NCBI RefSeq assembly: GCF_007115105.1
Contig: NZ_SULJ01000008.1
Span: 1 to 64,000, forward strand
Direction of reading: 5' to 3'
DNA: 64,000 bases
Origin: Clostridium sp. HBUAS56010
GTDB taxonomy: Bacteria > Bacillota > Clostridia > Lachnospirales > Lachnospiraceae
The position numbers and the translations under genes are program-made. The notes under the pieces were generated by a model. It saw only the letters and a list, made by a program, of their open reading frames with translations, made no database searches and was not told the origin of the DNA. How positions within the stretch are numbered: the stretch's first letter is position 1; every line of letters starts with the position of its first letter. Shown here one piece after another: positions 13,621 to 21,226 of the stretch.

Positions 13621-14874
13621 TCAATTATTATCAAAAGCATCTCTAATCATCTCTAACGTCTTTTCTTTTGGAAGAGGATTGTAAATATATCCCAGTGTAG
13701 TTTGTGCATCAGAATGGCCTAAAAGCGTTCTGATTTCATCAATAGGAACCCCATTTGCATTCAGTTTACTTGCAAACGTTTTTCTAATTTTATGAGATGA
13801 TTTTTTACCAAGTCCACTGCATTCACATACCCTCCATAAAGATTGATTTACTTGCTCTTTGTTCAAATAAGTATCCTTCCTCATAAACAGAAACTCCTCT
13901 TTATCACAATCACCGTTACGTTTACTTATAATTTTTGTTAATACATTTTTGGCTTTAGGGATTAAAGGTACAAAGCGATTCGTATATGTCTTTGTATGAT
14001 TTTCTATTATCCACTTATATTTTCTTCTGCCGTTAACATCTAATATAATACGTTGAGTAACTTCCCTTTCAACAGATATATAATTCTTCTCATAATTCAC
14101 ATCCTTAAATTTCAAACCACATAGTTCACCCACCCTCAGCCCACAGTAGAAATTAAAAATTATTGCTAGATAAACTTCATTTTTTGTAAGTTCGTAATAC
14201 TCATTACATTTAACTATTATTTTATCTAGCTCGTCGCCAATGAAAACTTCTTCTTCGGGAGTTTTCTTATTTACTTGCCTAAATCTAACGGTGATTTTGA
14301 CCGATTCCCAAGGATTGATCTTTACAACACCCGTTCTAAAAGCATACGTCCATATACCATTTATAATAGTTTTAAGATTCTGCCACTCTTTTCTCGTGAG
14401 ATTATGATCTTTGATTAAGCTGTTTGCCCATGATTCTAGCAATATCACATCAATATTTGTCATAGATTTCTTTACAATTTCTGTTCCCTCAAAATACCTC
14501 TTCCAATGGTTAATATGTCTTTGAATAGTGTTTTCAGAATTAGTTATTGTTCTTTTATACGGTATCCATTTCTTAAAAACCTCTTCCATAGATTTAGAAG
14601 ACTCTACAGTATCAATAATATTGTAATACTCTGCTAATTTATTATATAATTTATTTTTCTCAGCAGCCTTGAATATTCTTCTTCCATTCTTTTTTCTGGA
14701 ATCTAAGACATAAGTTTGCCAACGCTGATCATTCTTCCCGTTCAATTTGGTGATTTTATACTTATGAACCTCATCAACTTTCTCCATTAGCTCAATATTA
14801 GCCTTTTGAGAAATTTCTTGTAAATTAATTACCCCATTATCAATAGCATATTTCAAGATTTCTTCCTGTGTCAA
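13621..14874 (-). CDS. Tyrosine recombinase (integrase), first of a pair
   Basis: The 417-residue protein has the catalytic motifs FYCGLRVGELCGLKF (Arg), SHKIRKTFAS (His, Arg), LLGHSDAQTT (His) and GYIYNP (Tyr), so it should be active. The N-terminal 120 residues are Lys-rich, in line with arm-type site binding. TTG at 14874 is eight bases after AGGGAG, a better fit than the in-frame GTG at 14883, which is only two bases away. The gene runs directly into the second recombinase, making a two-gene unit. Paired recombinases are known for Tn554-type elements (TnpA/TnpB) and, as trios, for RIT elements; no third recombinase is seen here. Confidence 0.88.
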   Translation of the reverse strand: MTQEEILKYAIDNGVINLQEISQKANIELMEKVDEVHKYKITKLNGKNDQRWQTYVLDSRKKNGRRIFKAAEKNKLYNKLAEYYNIIDTVESSKSMEEVFKKWIPYKRTITNSENTIQRHINHWKRYFEGTEIVKKSMTNIDVILLESWANSLIKDHNLTRKEWQNLKTIINGIWTYAFRTGVVKINPWESVKITVRFRQVNKKTPEEEVFIGDELDKIIVKCNEYYELTKNEVYLAIIFNFYCGLRVGELCGLKFKDVNYEKNYISVEREVTQRIILDVNGRRKYKWIIENHTKTYTNRFVPLIPKAKNVLTKIISKRNGDCDKEEFLFMRKDTYLNKEQVNQSLWRVCECSGLGKKSSHKIRKTFASKLNANGVPIDEIRTLLGHSDAQTTLGYIYNPLPKEKTLEMIRDAFDNN

Positions 14875-14967
14875 ATAAACCACTCCCTATTATTATCAAT
14901 AATTAAAATATACCATATATTTAGAAAACTATTGACTTCCAATAACTTGTAATACAGGAAAAAAATG

Positions 14968-15005
14968 TAAAAAAATAGGCATACCAGATATTTCTATCCA
15001 ATATG
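14968..15005. repeat. Imperfect direct repeat before the recombinase pair, copy 2
   Basis: AAAAAAATAGGCATA, then CAGATATTTCTATCCAATAT. This is the better-preserved version of the 12063 repeat and overlaps the terminator at 14975 to 15010. Confidence 0.45.
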
Positions 15006-15010
15006 CCTAT
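14975..15010 (-). terminator. Intrinsic terminator after the HNH/AP2-like gene
   Basis: ATAGGCATA and TATGCCTAT form a perfect 9-bp stem, followed on the minus strand by TTTTTTTAC. It lies 22 bases after the stop at 15032. Confidence 0.75.
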
Positions 15011-15031
15011 AAATTTAATTAACAATTTCAA

Positions 15032-16102
15032 TCAATACGGTTGAACCTCATACTTCAGCAGAGCATCATACACATTCTTTGGAACCTTACTTTTATATTT
15101 AGCAGCCATTAGCAGAATATCAGCCTGTTTGATTTTCTTATATTCCTCAAAGGCTTCTTCTGGCGTGTCCCAATAAGACAGAGTGATTGTCTCATCATGT
15201 CCACATGGCTTAATCTGACCATAATATTTTCCCATGCTTATATTATGCCGGACTCCTAAAGGTAAATTTTCTTTAGATGTTCTCCATATTGAACGATTGG
15301 TACGTTTCTTGCAATTTGAAAGCATTGTGTTTAATGTTTGTGGAATAATACAACACGTTTCAGGAGAATAAACTTTATTGCCAGGATATAATAAATCCTT
15401 ATCTACAGCCATGGATTCTCCATCACACTCATAATAATTCGCCACATACCATTCAACGAAAAGATCTATATCACTCAGCCACTTATCGCCCATTGAAGCA
15501 GATTCATAGCATACACCGGAACTGGACTGCTCCGTTTTATAACACCTATTATATATCCCATGCCAAATATCATAGGCTGTACTTCCTGTTATCGTTGTGT
15601 ATGTAATATACTCTTGTTTTCTAGGAAGATCACTGATTGTAATTATGTCATTTTCCAAAGCATACCTTTCAGAGCCGTCAACATATACAAGATTCTTATA
15701 GTAATTATTGTTTACGTCTTTATCTATATGCCAAATACTTTCACAACCTGTAGGCTTAATTAGAAAATGCTCCGCTGTTATTCTATCAAGAAACTTGTCA
15801 ATCTTAGTTCTTTCTCCTCTGGCATCATAACCTGTTAGCGTGAAATGTATTCCATACTTATTTTCCGTTGTTGTCTTGTGATAAAATATCTTACCCCGAA
15901 GATTGTTAATAATTCTTCCATAATTGGATATCCAGTAGTTACGTGTATTATTTACCTGTACAAATACTTCGTCTTTTTCTATTAATTCTACTCCATACTT
16001 TCTTACATTGAAAACGCTCTCGTCCTGGATTGATATATATTCTCTCCACTCCTTACGTTCCTGTAATTTCTTCTGCTTCTTGCTAATCTTATTGTCATTC
16101 AT
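15032..16102 (-). CDS. NUMOD4/HNH-AP2-like phage-type protein
   Basis: The 356-residue protein has a NUMOD4-like segment near the N terminus (YWISNYGRIIN). A degraded HNH-like element follows (IWHIDKDVNNNYYKNLVYVD, compare HHIDGNKxNNxxENLE). The middle block (IWHGIYNRCY, GDKWLSDIDLFVEWYVANYYE, YSPETCCIIPQTLN) is typical of phage AP2/HNH endonuclease-like proteins. The HNH His-His pair is reduced to Trp-His, so nuclease activity is doubtful. The start at 16102 is set by AAAGGAGGTTCA. It may be a homing-type passenger or a DNA-binding relic. Confidence 0.65.
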   Translation of the reverse strand: MNDNKISKKQKKLQERKEWREYISIQDESVFNVRKYGVELIEKDEVFVQVNNTRNYWISNYGRIINNLRGKIFYHKTTTENKYGIHFTLTGYDARGERTKIDKFLDRITAEHFLIKPTGCESIWHIDKDVNNNYYKNLVYVDGSERYALENDIITISDLPRKQEYITYTTITGSTAYDIWHGIYNRCYKTEQSSSGVCYESASMGDKWLSDIDLFVEWYVANYYECDGESMAVDKDLLYPGNKVYSPETCCIIPQTLNTMLSNCKKRTNRSIWRTSKENLPLGVRHNISMGKYYGQIKPCGHDETITLSYWDTPEEAFEEYKKIKQADILLMAAKYKSKVPKNVYDALLKYEVQPY

Positions 16103-16222
16103 TGAACCTCCTTTTATTAACCAGAGATTCAAGAAAATTGCTATAGGGGGCATGGTTTAACATTATGGCTTCTATATACAGGGGGGTGATCCCAAGAACG
16201 CCTTATTTTGAGATATATTTTA

Positions 16223-16251
16223 ACCGAAACCCTTGTAAAATAAGGCTTTTT
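16223..16251. repeat. Palindromic island motif, copy D
   Basis: CCGAAACCCTTGTAAAATAAGG followed by CTTTTT; the most complete version of the motif. Confidence 0.5.
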
Positions 16252-16265
16252 ATACGGTCCCAATG

Positions 16266-16288
16266 AATAAACCCTTATTCTATAAGCA
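16266..16288. repeat. Palindromic island motif, copy E
   Basis: AATAAACCCTTATTCTATAAGC, 43 bases from copy D. The spacing of two copies recalls B and C near 3 kb. Confidence 0.4.
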
Positions 16289-16561
16289 ATTCTTCATTAT
16301 TTACCCCCTAGAAATCGCCATTTCTCGTTAATTCAGTCCCATAGCAAATAAGCCCAGAATACATTATCCTGAACTTTATAAATCCAATATTCTATTTTTT
16401 ACTTTTCATGTCTTTATCACATGGAATAGTTGTGCTGATATATTGACGACCACCAATCGGGGGACGTTGATTACACATAGAAAATTAGAAATACTCTTGA
16501 ATCGTGGCATTACCTTTCTTTTACTTCCCGGTAACTAGGAAATACAAATACATATAAATTC

Positions 16562-16723
16562 TTAATGGCAGCAGTTGTTGTCTTCCATTATTTCATCAAT
16601 GGCAACCGCAATATGCTTATTTACAATTCGCTCCAGATCATCATGCGTCATGTTTCCATATAACTGATTCAATCCATTCATATTCTCGCTGCTGATAACT
16701 GCTACTCTGTTACTTAACTCCAT
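16562..16723 (-). CDS. Small hypothetical protein, 53 residues
   Basis: The frame reads MELSNRVAVISSENMNG, then LNQLYGNMTHDDLERIVN, then KHIAVAIDEIMEDNNCCH. AGGAGG lies nine bases before the ATG and overlaps the stop of the upstream gene, so it is translationally linked to it. It is acidic and helical, with a Cys-Cys-His end that could bind a metal. No family is recognised. It is the last gene of the four-gene minus-strand operon at the island's right side. Confidence 0.65.
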   Translation of the reverse strand: MELSNRVAVISSENMNGLNQLYGNMTHDDLERIVNKHIAVAIDEIMEDNNCCH

Positions 16724-16736
16724 TATGTAAATCCTC

Positions 16737-17177
16737 CTATGTTCTTACTGAAAAGCCTTTACTCTTCAGATATTTAATTGCCAGTTTCAACAATTCCCCA
16801 TTCTCAACGGTATTTTCTATTGTCTCGTCCCAAACACGGGGAGTATTATTTCCTACATCTAAGCCGCCATGTAATCCCAGATTTGCCCATGTGGCCACCT
16901 CAGATCCTGTAGCATTGTAATAATTATCCATGGAGTCATAATCAATGTATACAGACGCTACCACCTTATTTCCTACTCTCTTAGGCTCAACTTTTACCGC
17001 TGATCGCAAAAAATCATATGACCTTCTGTACGATTCTGGCGAATAGGAATCATAATAGGATTGTAAATAATAATTCAAGGTTTCATATACTCTATCTTCC
17101 AGGATACTTACCATATTTTCCATTGTTGGTATAAGTGCAGCAGTCAACTGGCTCATATTACTTATTCTTTTTGCCAT
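16737..17177 (-). CDS. Hypothetical phage/ICE-type protein
   Basis: The 146-residue protein has an N-terminal helix (SQLTAALIPTMENMVSILEDRVYETL) and a Tyr/Ser-rich part (YLQSYYDSYSPESYRRSYDFL). Beta strands follow (VVASVYIDYDSMDNYY), then WANLGLHGGLDVGN. The 'Y-SPE-Y-R(T/S)..FL' pattern recalls small phage tail/head-joining-like proteins, but I cannot name it. The start at 17177 (AGAAAGGAAATATAAGA) overlaps the cold-shock-like gene by 20 bases, indicating coupling. Confidence 0.6.
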   Translation of the reverse strand: MAKRISNMSQLTAALIPTMENMVSILEDRVYETLNYYLQSYYDSYSPESYRRSYDFLRSAVKVEPKRVGNKVVASVYIDYDSMDNYYNATGSEVATWANLGLHGGLDVGNNTPRVWDETIENTVENGELLKLAIKYLKSKGFSVRT

Positions 17178-17391
17178 TCTTATATTTCCTTTCTGCGGCT
17201 TCAATCACAGATATATTCATGGCATTATAATCACTTCTATCTGTTGAATACACATCGAAATTTACCAGATATCCACGTTCGACATGTTCCCCGTTTAATT
17301 TTGACCAATGGATAAAATACGACTGACCATTCTCACCACGAATAAATCCAAAACCCTTGTCTTCAAAATACTTTGTTACTGTTCCAAACAT
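17158..17391 (-). CDS. Cold-shock-domain-like protein
   Basis: The 77-residue protein fits the CSD/OB fold: MFGTVTKYFEDKGFGFIRG (the RNP1-like KGFGFI), then SYFIHWSKL (RNP2-like, compare FVHFSAI), then VNFDVY. Trp replaces the usual Phe in the second motif. The tail (AAERKYKNGKKNK) is basic. It probably binds single-stranded nucleic acid. It overlaps both neighbours, the HU-like gene upstream and the hypothetical gene downstream, so they are one operon. AAAGGAGAAGACGA sets the start. Confidence 0.8.
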   Translation of the reverse strand: MFGTVTKYFEDKGFGFIRGENGQSYFIHWSKLNGEHVERGYLVNFDVYSTDRSDYNAMNISVIEAAERKYKNGKKNK

Positions 17392-17753
17392 TCGTCTTCT
17401 CCTTTCAATCCATGAATTCCTTTTTCCATATTCTTGCTTAATCTTTCTTTCAAACTCTTTTTAAATAAATCATTTGTGTGGAAATGTAATCTTACAAATG
17501 TACGAAGCTCACCTTCCTTGTCCTTCATCGTGGCAAGTCCACAATGTGAAGTTCTAACGATAGTAGGACGAATTGTACCTACTCCCTTAATGCTGACCTT
17601 TTCACCTTCCATTAATGCTCTGAGACATTCTTCTGCATACATTTTCAGAATATTTTCAATTGACTTCTTGGTGTAAGCATTATCCTCCCTTCTCCAAACC
17701 CGTTCTATTGCTCTCCAGATTGTAAATCCATGGTCATGTTTTTCTTTGCTCAC
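17376..17753 (-). CDS. HU/IHF-like DNA-binding protein
   Basis: The 125-residue protein looks like an HU-family protein with extended ends: helices with SIENILKMYAEECLRALMEGEKVSIKGVGTI match HU's alpha-2/beta-1 (compare LxxGexVxLxGFGTF). The DNA-arm region (RPTIVRTSHCGLATMKDKEGELRT) and the C-terminal FKKSLKERL follow. HU bends DNA and often assists recombination. The start is a GTG at 17753 preceded by AAGGAGGAAATTAA. It is the first gene of the operon near the island end and could act in integration or excision. Confidence 0.7.
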   Translation of the reverse strand: MSKEKHDHGFTIWRAIERVWRREDNAYTKKSIENILKMYAEECLRALMEGEKVSIKGVGTIRPTIVRTSHCGLATMKDKEGELRTFVRLHFHTNDLFKKSLKERLSKNMEKGIHGLKGEDECLEQ

Positions 17754-17966
17754 TTAATTTCCTCCTTGATTTTTTATAAAATTGTTATCGGTGGTGCCGA
17801 TATCTGCTGAAATCTCCGGTCATTATCGGAATCTCAATTTTCATAAAATTGCTATTTGCTAGTGTCGTGTATTAGTGCTGTTACAATGCCCCTGTGAAGC
17901 ACCAGAATGTCCATACAGACATTTCAATGATGGGTAAAGGGATTTTTACATTGGAATTTAAGGCAC

Positions 17967-18016
17967 TAAAATAAGCCCTCTATCAATCATATTTCTACAA
18001 CTGATAAAGGACTTAT
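17967..18016 (-). terminator. Strong intrinsic terminator beside the island end
   Basis: ATAAGTCCTTTATCA pairs with TGATAGAGGGCTTAT (15 bp with G-U pairs), then TTTTAG on the minus strand. It would stop any transcript entering from the truncated pyrE. Its loop-side sequences (TATCAGTTG...ATGATTGATA) match the terminator at 18488 to 18535. Confidence 0.75.
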
Positions 18017-18047
18017 GCTAATGTCCTAACCTATTAATTTTCTCCGA

Positions 18048-18152
18048 TTTACTACACCATTTACTACACCATTTTAACATCAAACTTTGATATTTTGCGA
18101 TAAGTTACGATAAGTAGATATCTCATCGGAATAACCCTAAAGTGTCGTAAAA
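18048..18152. other. Probable attachment-site arm of the island
   Basis: Two perfect tandem 12-base repeats (TTTACTACACCA, 18048 to 18071) and two CGATAAGT repeats (18098 and 18108) lie between the terminator and the pyrE fragment. Short direct repeats next to a chromosomal junction are what tyrosine recombinases use as arm sites. The minus strand has a short open frame across the repeats (MLKWCSKWCSKSEK), probably fortuitous. Confidence 0.5.
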
Positions 18153-18233
18153 TCAAGCATTTGCAAGGATTTTTAAACCTCTGGAACTGAAGGATATTAC
18201 AAATTCAATAAATTCCTGCTTATACTGTTCCAT
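18153..18233 (-). pseudogene. pyrE: 5' fragment of pyrE (orotate phosphoribosyltransferase)
   Basis: AAGGAG and an ATG open a 26-codon frame starting MEQYKQEFIEFVI, which matches the known beginning of clostridial PyrE (M-(E)-x-YKxEFIEFM). After about codon 13 it changes to SFSSRGLKILANA and stops. PyrE is about 210 residues and converts orotate to OMP, the step between PyrD and PyrF. The loss of everything after the first codons, next to recombinase-type repeats, points to the island having integrated in pyrE. The rest of the gene is not in the window and would lie left of it. Recognition rests on a short match and gene context. Confidence 0.55.
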
Positions 18234-18327
18234 TTTATCATTTTCTCCTTATTTTATGCGCTTATCAGCACTTCGATCTACATGATTATCTTACACGCCC
18301 TAAATAACCCCAGAACATTCGTCCCTA

Positions 18328-18356
18328 ATTTTACCATACCCAATATTTATTTTCAA
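18328..18356 (-). promoter_or_regulatory. Promoter reading into the pyrE fragment
   Basis: -35 TTGAAA (18351 to 18356) and -10 TAAAAT (18328 to 18333), 17-base spacer, on the minus strand. With the terminator after pyrD, this suggests pyrE was its own transcription unit. Confidence 0.5.
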
Positions 18357-18487
18357 TCGGCAATTGTCTTTCTCATGCGAAAATATCTTCTTTTTAAAAG
18401 ATATAAAATCAAAAGAAAAAGATAAAACAGCCATTCTTTTCCTTTCATTACACTTCTATCACACTTCATAAGCTCCCTTCAGTAAAA

Positions 18488-18535
18488 CACAGAAGCCATA
18501 TATCAATCATAGCCAACTGATATAGAGCTTCTGTG
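18488..18535 (-). terminator. Intrinsic terminator after pyrD
   Basis: CACAGAAGC pairs with GCTTCTGTG, extended by TATATCA/TGATATA inside, followed by TTTTAC on the minus strand. It lies 13 bases past the pyrD stop. Confidence 0.75.
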
Positions 18536-18547
18536 AAATGTAAAATA

Positions 18548-19450
18548 TTAACGCACTGCCCCGATCAGATCACGGATATCTTCCACTTTATGTTTCTTCA
18601 TATAAGCTTCGATTCCACTTACAATCTCTTTTGCCGCGTAAGGATTCCGGAAATTAGCTGTCCCCACGGAAACCGCTGTTGCACCTGCCAGAATAAACTC
18701 GATGGCATCATCCGCATTCATAATTCCACCCATGCCAATAATCGGAAGCTTCACCGCATTGGCAACCTGATAGACCATGCGCACCGCAATGGGTTTGACA
18801 GCAGGACCGGACAGACCGCCGGTTTTATTGGCTACGGCAAAGGTCTGACGGTTAATATCAATCTTCATTCCGGTCAATGTATTAATAAGAGAAAGCGCAT
18901 CCGCTCCCCCTGCTTCTGCCGCTTTTGCCATCTCGGCGATGTCGGTTACATTAGGGCTTAATTTCATAATAACCGGCTGTTTTGCATGTTTTTTCACTTC
19001 CCGTGTAATGGCTTCCACTGCCTTAGGGTCCTGACCAAAAGCAATTCCGCCTTCTTTTACATTGGGACAGGAAATGTTGATCTCCAGCATATCCACCGGC
19101 TCCTGTGCAAGACGATCCACTACTGCAAGATAATCTTCTGTGGTCTTGCCGCAGACATTGACAATGATCTTTGTATCGTACTTTAGTAAAAAAGGAATAT
19201 CTCTTTTGGCGAAAACCTCCATACCTGGATTCTGCAGGCCTATGGCATTGAGCATACCGCCGTAAGTCTCTGCAATCCGGGGAGTTGGATTGCCTGGCCA
19301 GGGAACGCTGGCAACCCCTTTGGTCACCACTGCACCTAGCAGGTTTAAATCCACCATCTCACTGTATTCTTCACCGGAGCCAAACGTACCGGAAGCTGTA
19401 ACAACCGGGTTCTTAAATTCAATTCCAGCCAGATTCACTTTTGTATTCAT
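18548..19450 (-). CDS. pyrD: Dihydroorotate dehydrogenase, class 1B catalytic subunit
   Basis: This FMN enzyme oxidises dihydroorotate to orotate in pyrimidine synthesis, passing electrons through PyrK to NAD+. The 300-residue length is right for PyrDB. The catalytic Cys128 is in NISCPNV, as in class 1B (class 2 has Ser). FMN and substrate motifs include GLQNPG, NVCGKT, and GMGGI near residue 241. It overlaps the upstream pyrK stop by four bases (ATGA), typical of the PyrK-PyrD heterotetramer operon. A terminator follows, and then a pyrE fragment instead of an intact pyrE. Confidence 0.97.
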   Translation of the reverse strand: MNTKVNLAGIEFKNPVVTASGTFGSGEEYSEMVDLNLLGAVVTKGVASVPWPGNPTPRIAETYGGMLNAIGLQNPGMEVFAKRDIPFLLKYDTKIIVNVCGKTTEDYLAVVDRLAQEPVDMLEINISCPNVKEGGIAFGQDPKAVEAITREVKKHAKQPVIMKLSPNVTDIAEMAKAAEAGGADALSLINTLTGMKIDINRQTFAVANKTGGLSGPAVKPIAVRMVYQVANAVKLPIIGMGGIMNADDAIEFILAGATAVSVGTANFRNPYAAKEIVSGIEAYMKKHKVEDIRDLIGAVR

Positions 19451-20223
19451 GAAAAGTCTACCTCCTCTGCCCGAAACACCGGACCATCTTTGCAGACCCT
19501 TTTATTCTTTACTTTGGAATGGTCATCTACATCCGTACTTTTGCATACACAGGCAAGACAGGCACCGATGCCGCATGCCATCCGCTCCTCTAAAGAAAGA
19601 TAACATTCTATCTTATGCTCCAGTGCATAAGCCTTAATCGCTTTTAACATGGGAGTTGGTCCGCAGGCATAGATCACATCTGCCTTTAACTGATGTTCTT
19701 CTATTGCATTTAGTACATTGCCCTTTGTTCCCTGACTTCCATCTTCTGTGGCAATAAATGTATCACCATAGGGTAAAAATTCCTCATTTAAAAACAAAGA
19801 ATCCCGATAACCCAGAATGATCTGCTTTTCACAAGCAAGCTGCTTTGCCAGCTCTAACATTGGCGGAATTCCGATTCCGCCTCCGATTAAGAACGCCTTT
19901 TTTCCAGCTCCTACCTCTAAAGGGAATCCATTCCCCAGAGGACCCATAATCTCCACAAGATCCCCTTCTTTATAATGAGAGAATTCTTCTGTTCCACTTC
20001 CCAGAATCCGGTATACGATTCTTAACCTGCCATTTTCTTTGTCTACTTCACAAATACTGATGGGACGGGGAAGTAATTTGGAACTGTCTTTTGAATAGAG
20101 AGAAAGGAACTGGCCAGGCGTCGCCTGCTCTGCCATCTGTCTTGTCTCAATCCACATGCTGTATACACCTTCTGCCAGCCTGATCTGACTGGTGACCCTT
20201 GCTGATTCCAATGCTTTTGCCAT
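19447..20223 (-). CDS. pyrK: Dihydroorotate dehydrogenase electron-transfer subunit
   Basis: PyrK carries FAD and a 2Fe-2S cluster and links PyrD to NAD+. The FAD site is LLPRPISI (about residue 50), the NAD site is GGGIGIPPMLELA (about 112), and the Cys ligands are in MACGIGACLACVCK with a fourth in RVCKDGP (about 218 to 246). The length of 258 matches the family. It starts nine bases after pyrF and overlaps pyrD, so the three genes are co-translated. Confidence 0.96.
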   Translation of the reverse strand: MAKALESARVTSQIRLAEGVYSMWIETRQMAEQATPGQFLSLYSKDSSKLLPRPISICEVDKENGRLRIVYRILGSGTEEFSHYKEGDLVEIMGPLGNGFPLEVGAGKKAFLIGGGIGIPPMLELAKQLACEKQIILGYRDSLFLNEEFLPYGDTFIATEDGSQGTKGNVLNAIEEHQLKADVIYACGPTPMLKAIKAYALEHKIECYLSLEERMACGIGACLACVCKSTDVDDHSKVKNKRVCKDGPVFRAEEVDFS

Positions 20224-20231
20224 GATTCCTC

Positions 20232-21149
20232 CTATAATACCCGGTTGATGTCTGTCACCATATCAATCACTGCCTGTCTGGAGGCTTCTCCAAAATGCTC
20301 TGCTCCAAACTTCTTATATTTATCCTGCTTATAAGCTGCAATAATTCCTCTGGAAGAGTTTACAACAGCACCTAATCCATCTTCATTAAAACATGGTTTT
20401 AAGTCTTCTGCGGTTCCGCCCTGTGCTCCGTAACCAGGCACCAGAAAATAAGTGTTTGGCATAAGTTTACGAAGAATGGCGCTCATCTCCGGATAAGTTG
20501 CTCCTACAACAGCTCCTACATTGCTGTAAGTGCCATCCATGGACTGGCTTCCCCACTCCACTACCTTTTCCGCAACCTGTTCATAGAGAGGACGTCCATC
20601 AATCAGACGATCCTGGAACTCTCCGCTGGAAGGATTGGAAGTCTTAACCAGGACAAAAAGTCCCTTATCCTCTTCCCGGCAAACATCCACAAAAGGCTTG
20701 ATTCCGTCTGTTCCAAGATATGGATTAACCGTAAGGAAATCCGTACCAAAGGCAGAAAAGCTGTTATTCCCTACCTTTACTTTTCCAATATGTGCAGTTG
20801 CATAGGCGGCAGATGTGGAACCAATATCTCCCCTTTTGGCATCTCCAATGACCAATAGCCCCTTTTCCTGACAATAGTTAACTGTTTTCACATAGGTCTT
20901 TAAACCCTCTATACCAAACTGCTCATACATGGCAATCTGGGGTTTCACGGAGGGAATCAGATCATAAACATGGTCGATAATTTCTTTGTTATACTGCCAG
21001 ATTGCTTCTGCAGCACCCTCCAGAGTTTCACCAAATTCTTCAAATGCCTTCTTCACAATATGCTCTGGGATATAGCTAAGCATAGGGTCTAAACCTACAC
21101 AGACTGGGGCTTTTGTTTTCTGGATTTTTTCAATTAACTGCCTGATCAT
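20232..21149 (-). CDS. pyrF: Orotidine 5'-phosphate decarboxylase
   Basis: This enzyme decarboxylates OMP to UMP. The catalytic DAKRGDIG (residues 103 to 110) has the Lys between two Asps. The 305-residue length and NSFSAFGTDFLTVNPYLG place it in the type 2 (PyrF2) subfamily found in Clostridia and Actinobacteria. It is the first gene of pyrF-pyrK-pyrD. Its promoter overlaps the end of the upstream YkgJ gene. I see no PyrR attenuator in the short 5' leader. Confidence 0.97.
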   Translation of the reverse strand: MIRQLIEKIQKTKAPVCVGLDPMLSYIPEHIVKKAFEEFGETLEGAAEAIWQYNKEIIDHVYDLIPSVKPQIAMYEQFGIEGLKTYVKTVNYCQEKGLLVIGDAKRGDIGSTSAAYATAHIGKVKVGNNSFSAFGTDFLTVNPYLGTDGIKPFVDVCREEDKGLFVLVKTSNPSSGEFQDRLIDGRPLYEQVAEKVVEWGSQSMDGTYSNVGAVVGATYPEMSAILRKLMPNTYFLVPGYGAQGGTAEDLKPCFNEDGLGAVVNSSRGIIAAYKQDKYKKFGAEHFGEASRQAVIDMVTDINRVL

Positions 21150-21197
21150 TGTTTCCTCCTTGGTTGTTCTTTGCCTTATTATTCTCGATTCTTTCCA

Positions 21198-21226
21198 ATT
21201 CTATCATAAGAAAGAACTGGCTTCAA
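21198..21226 (-). promoter_or_regulatory. Promoter of the pyrF-pyrK-pyrD operon
   Basis: -35 TTGAAG (21221 to 21226) and -10 TAGAAT (21198 to 21203), 17-base spacing. The -35 overlaps the last codons of the upstream gene. Confidence 0.55.

Larger units (their letters stand above)
16103..16561. other. 459-base gap with paired palindromic motifs
   Basis: It contains motif copies at 16223 and 16266, a GGGGGGTGATCCC stretch at about 16181, and no frame with a ribosome binding site. The rest is featureless AT-rich DNA. Confidence 0.45.

Noticed and set aside
21150-21222. PyrR attenuator before pyrF
   Set aside because: The leader is too short for terminator/antiterminator folding and has no PyrR-box sequence that I can see.
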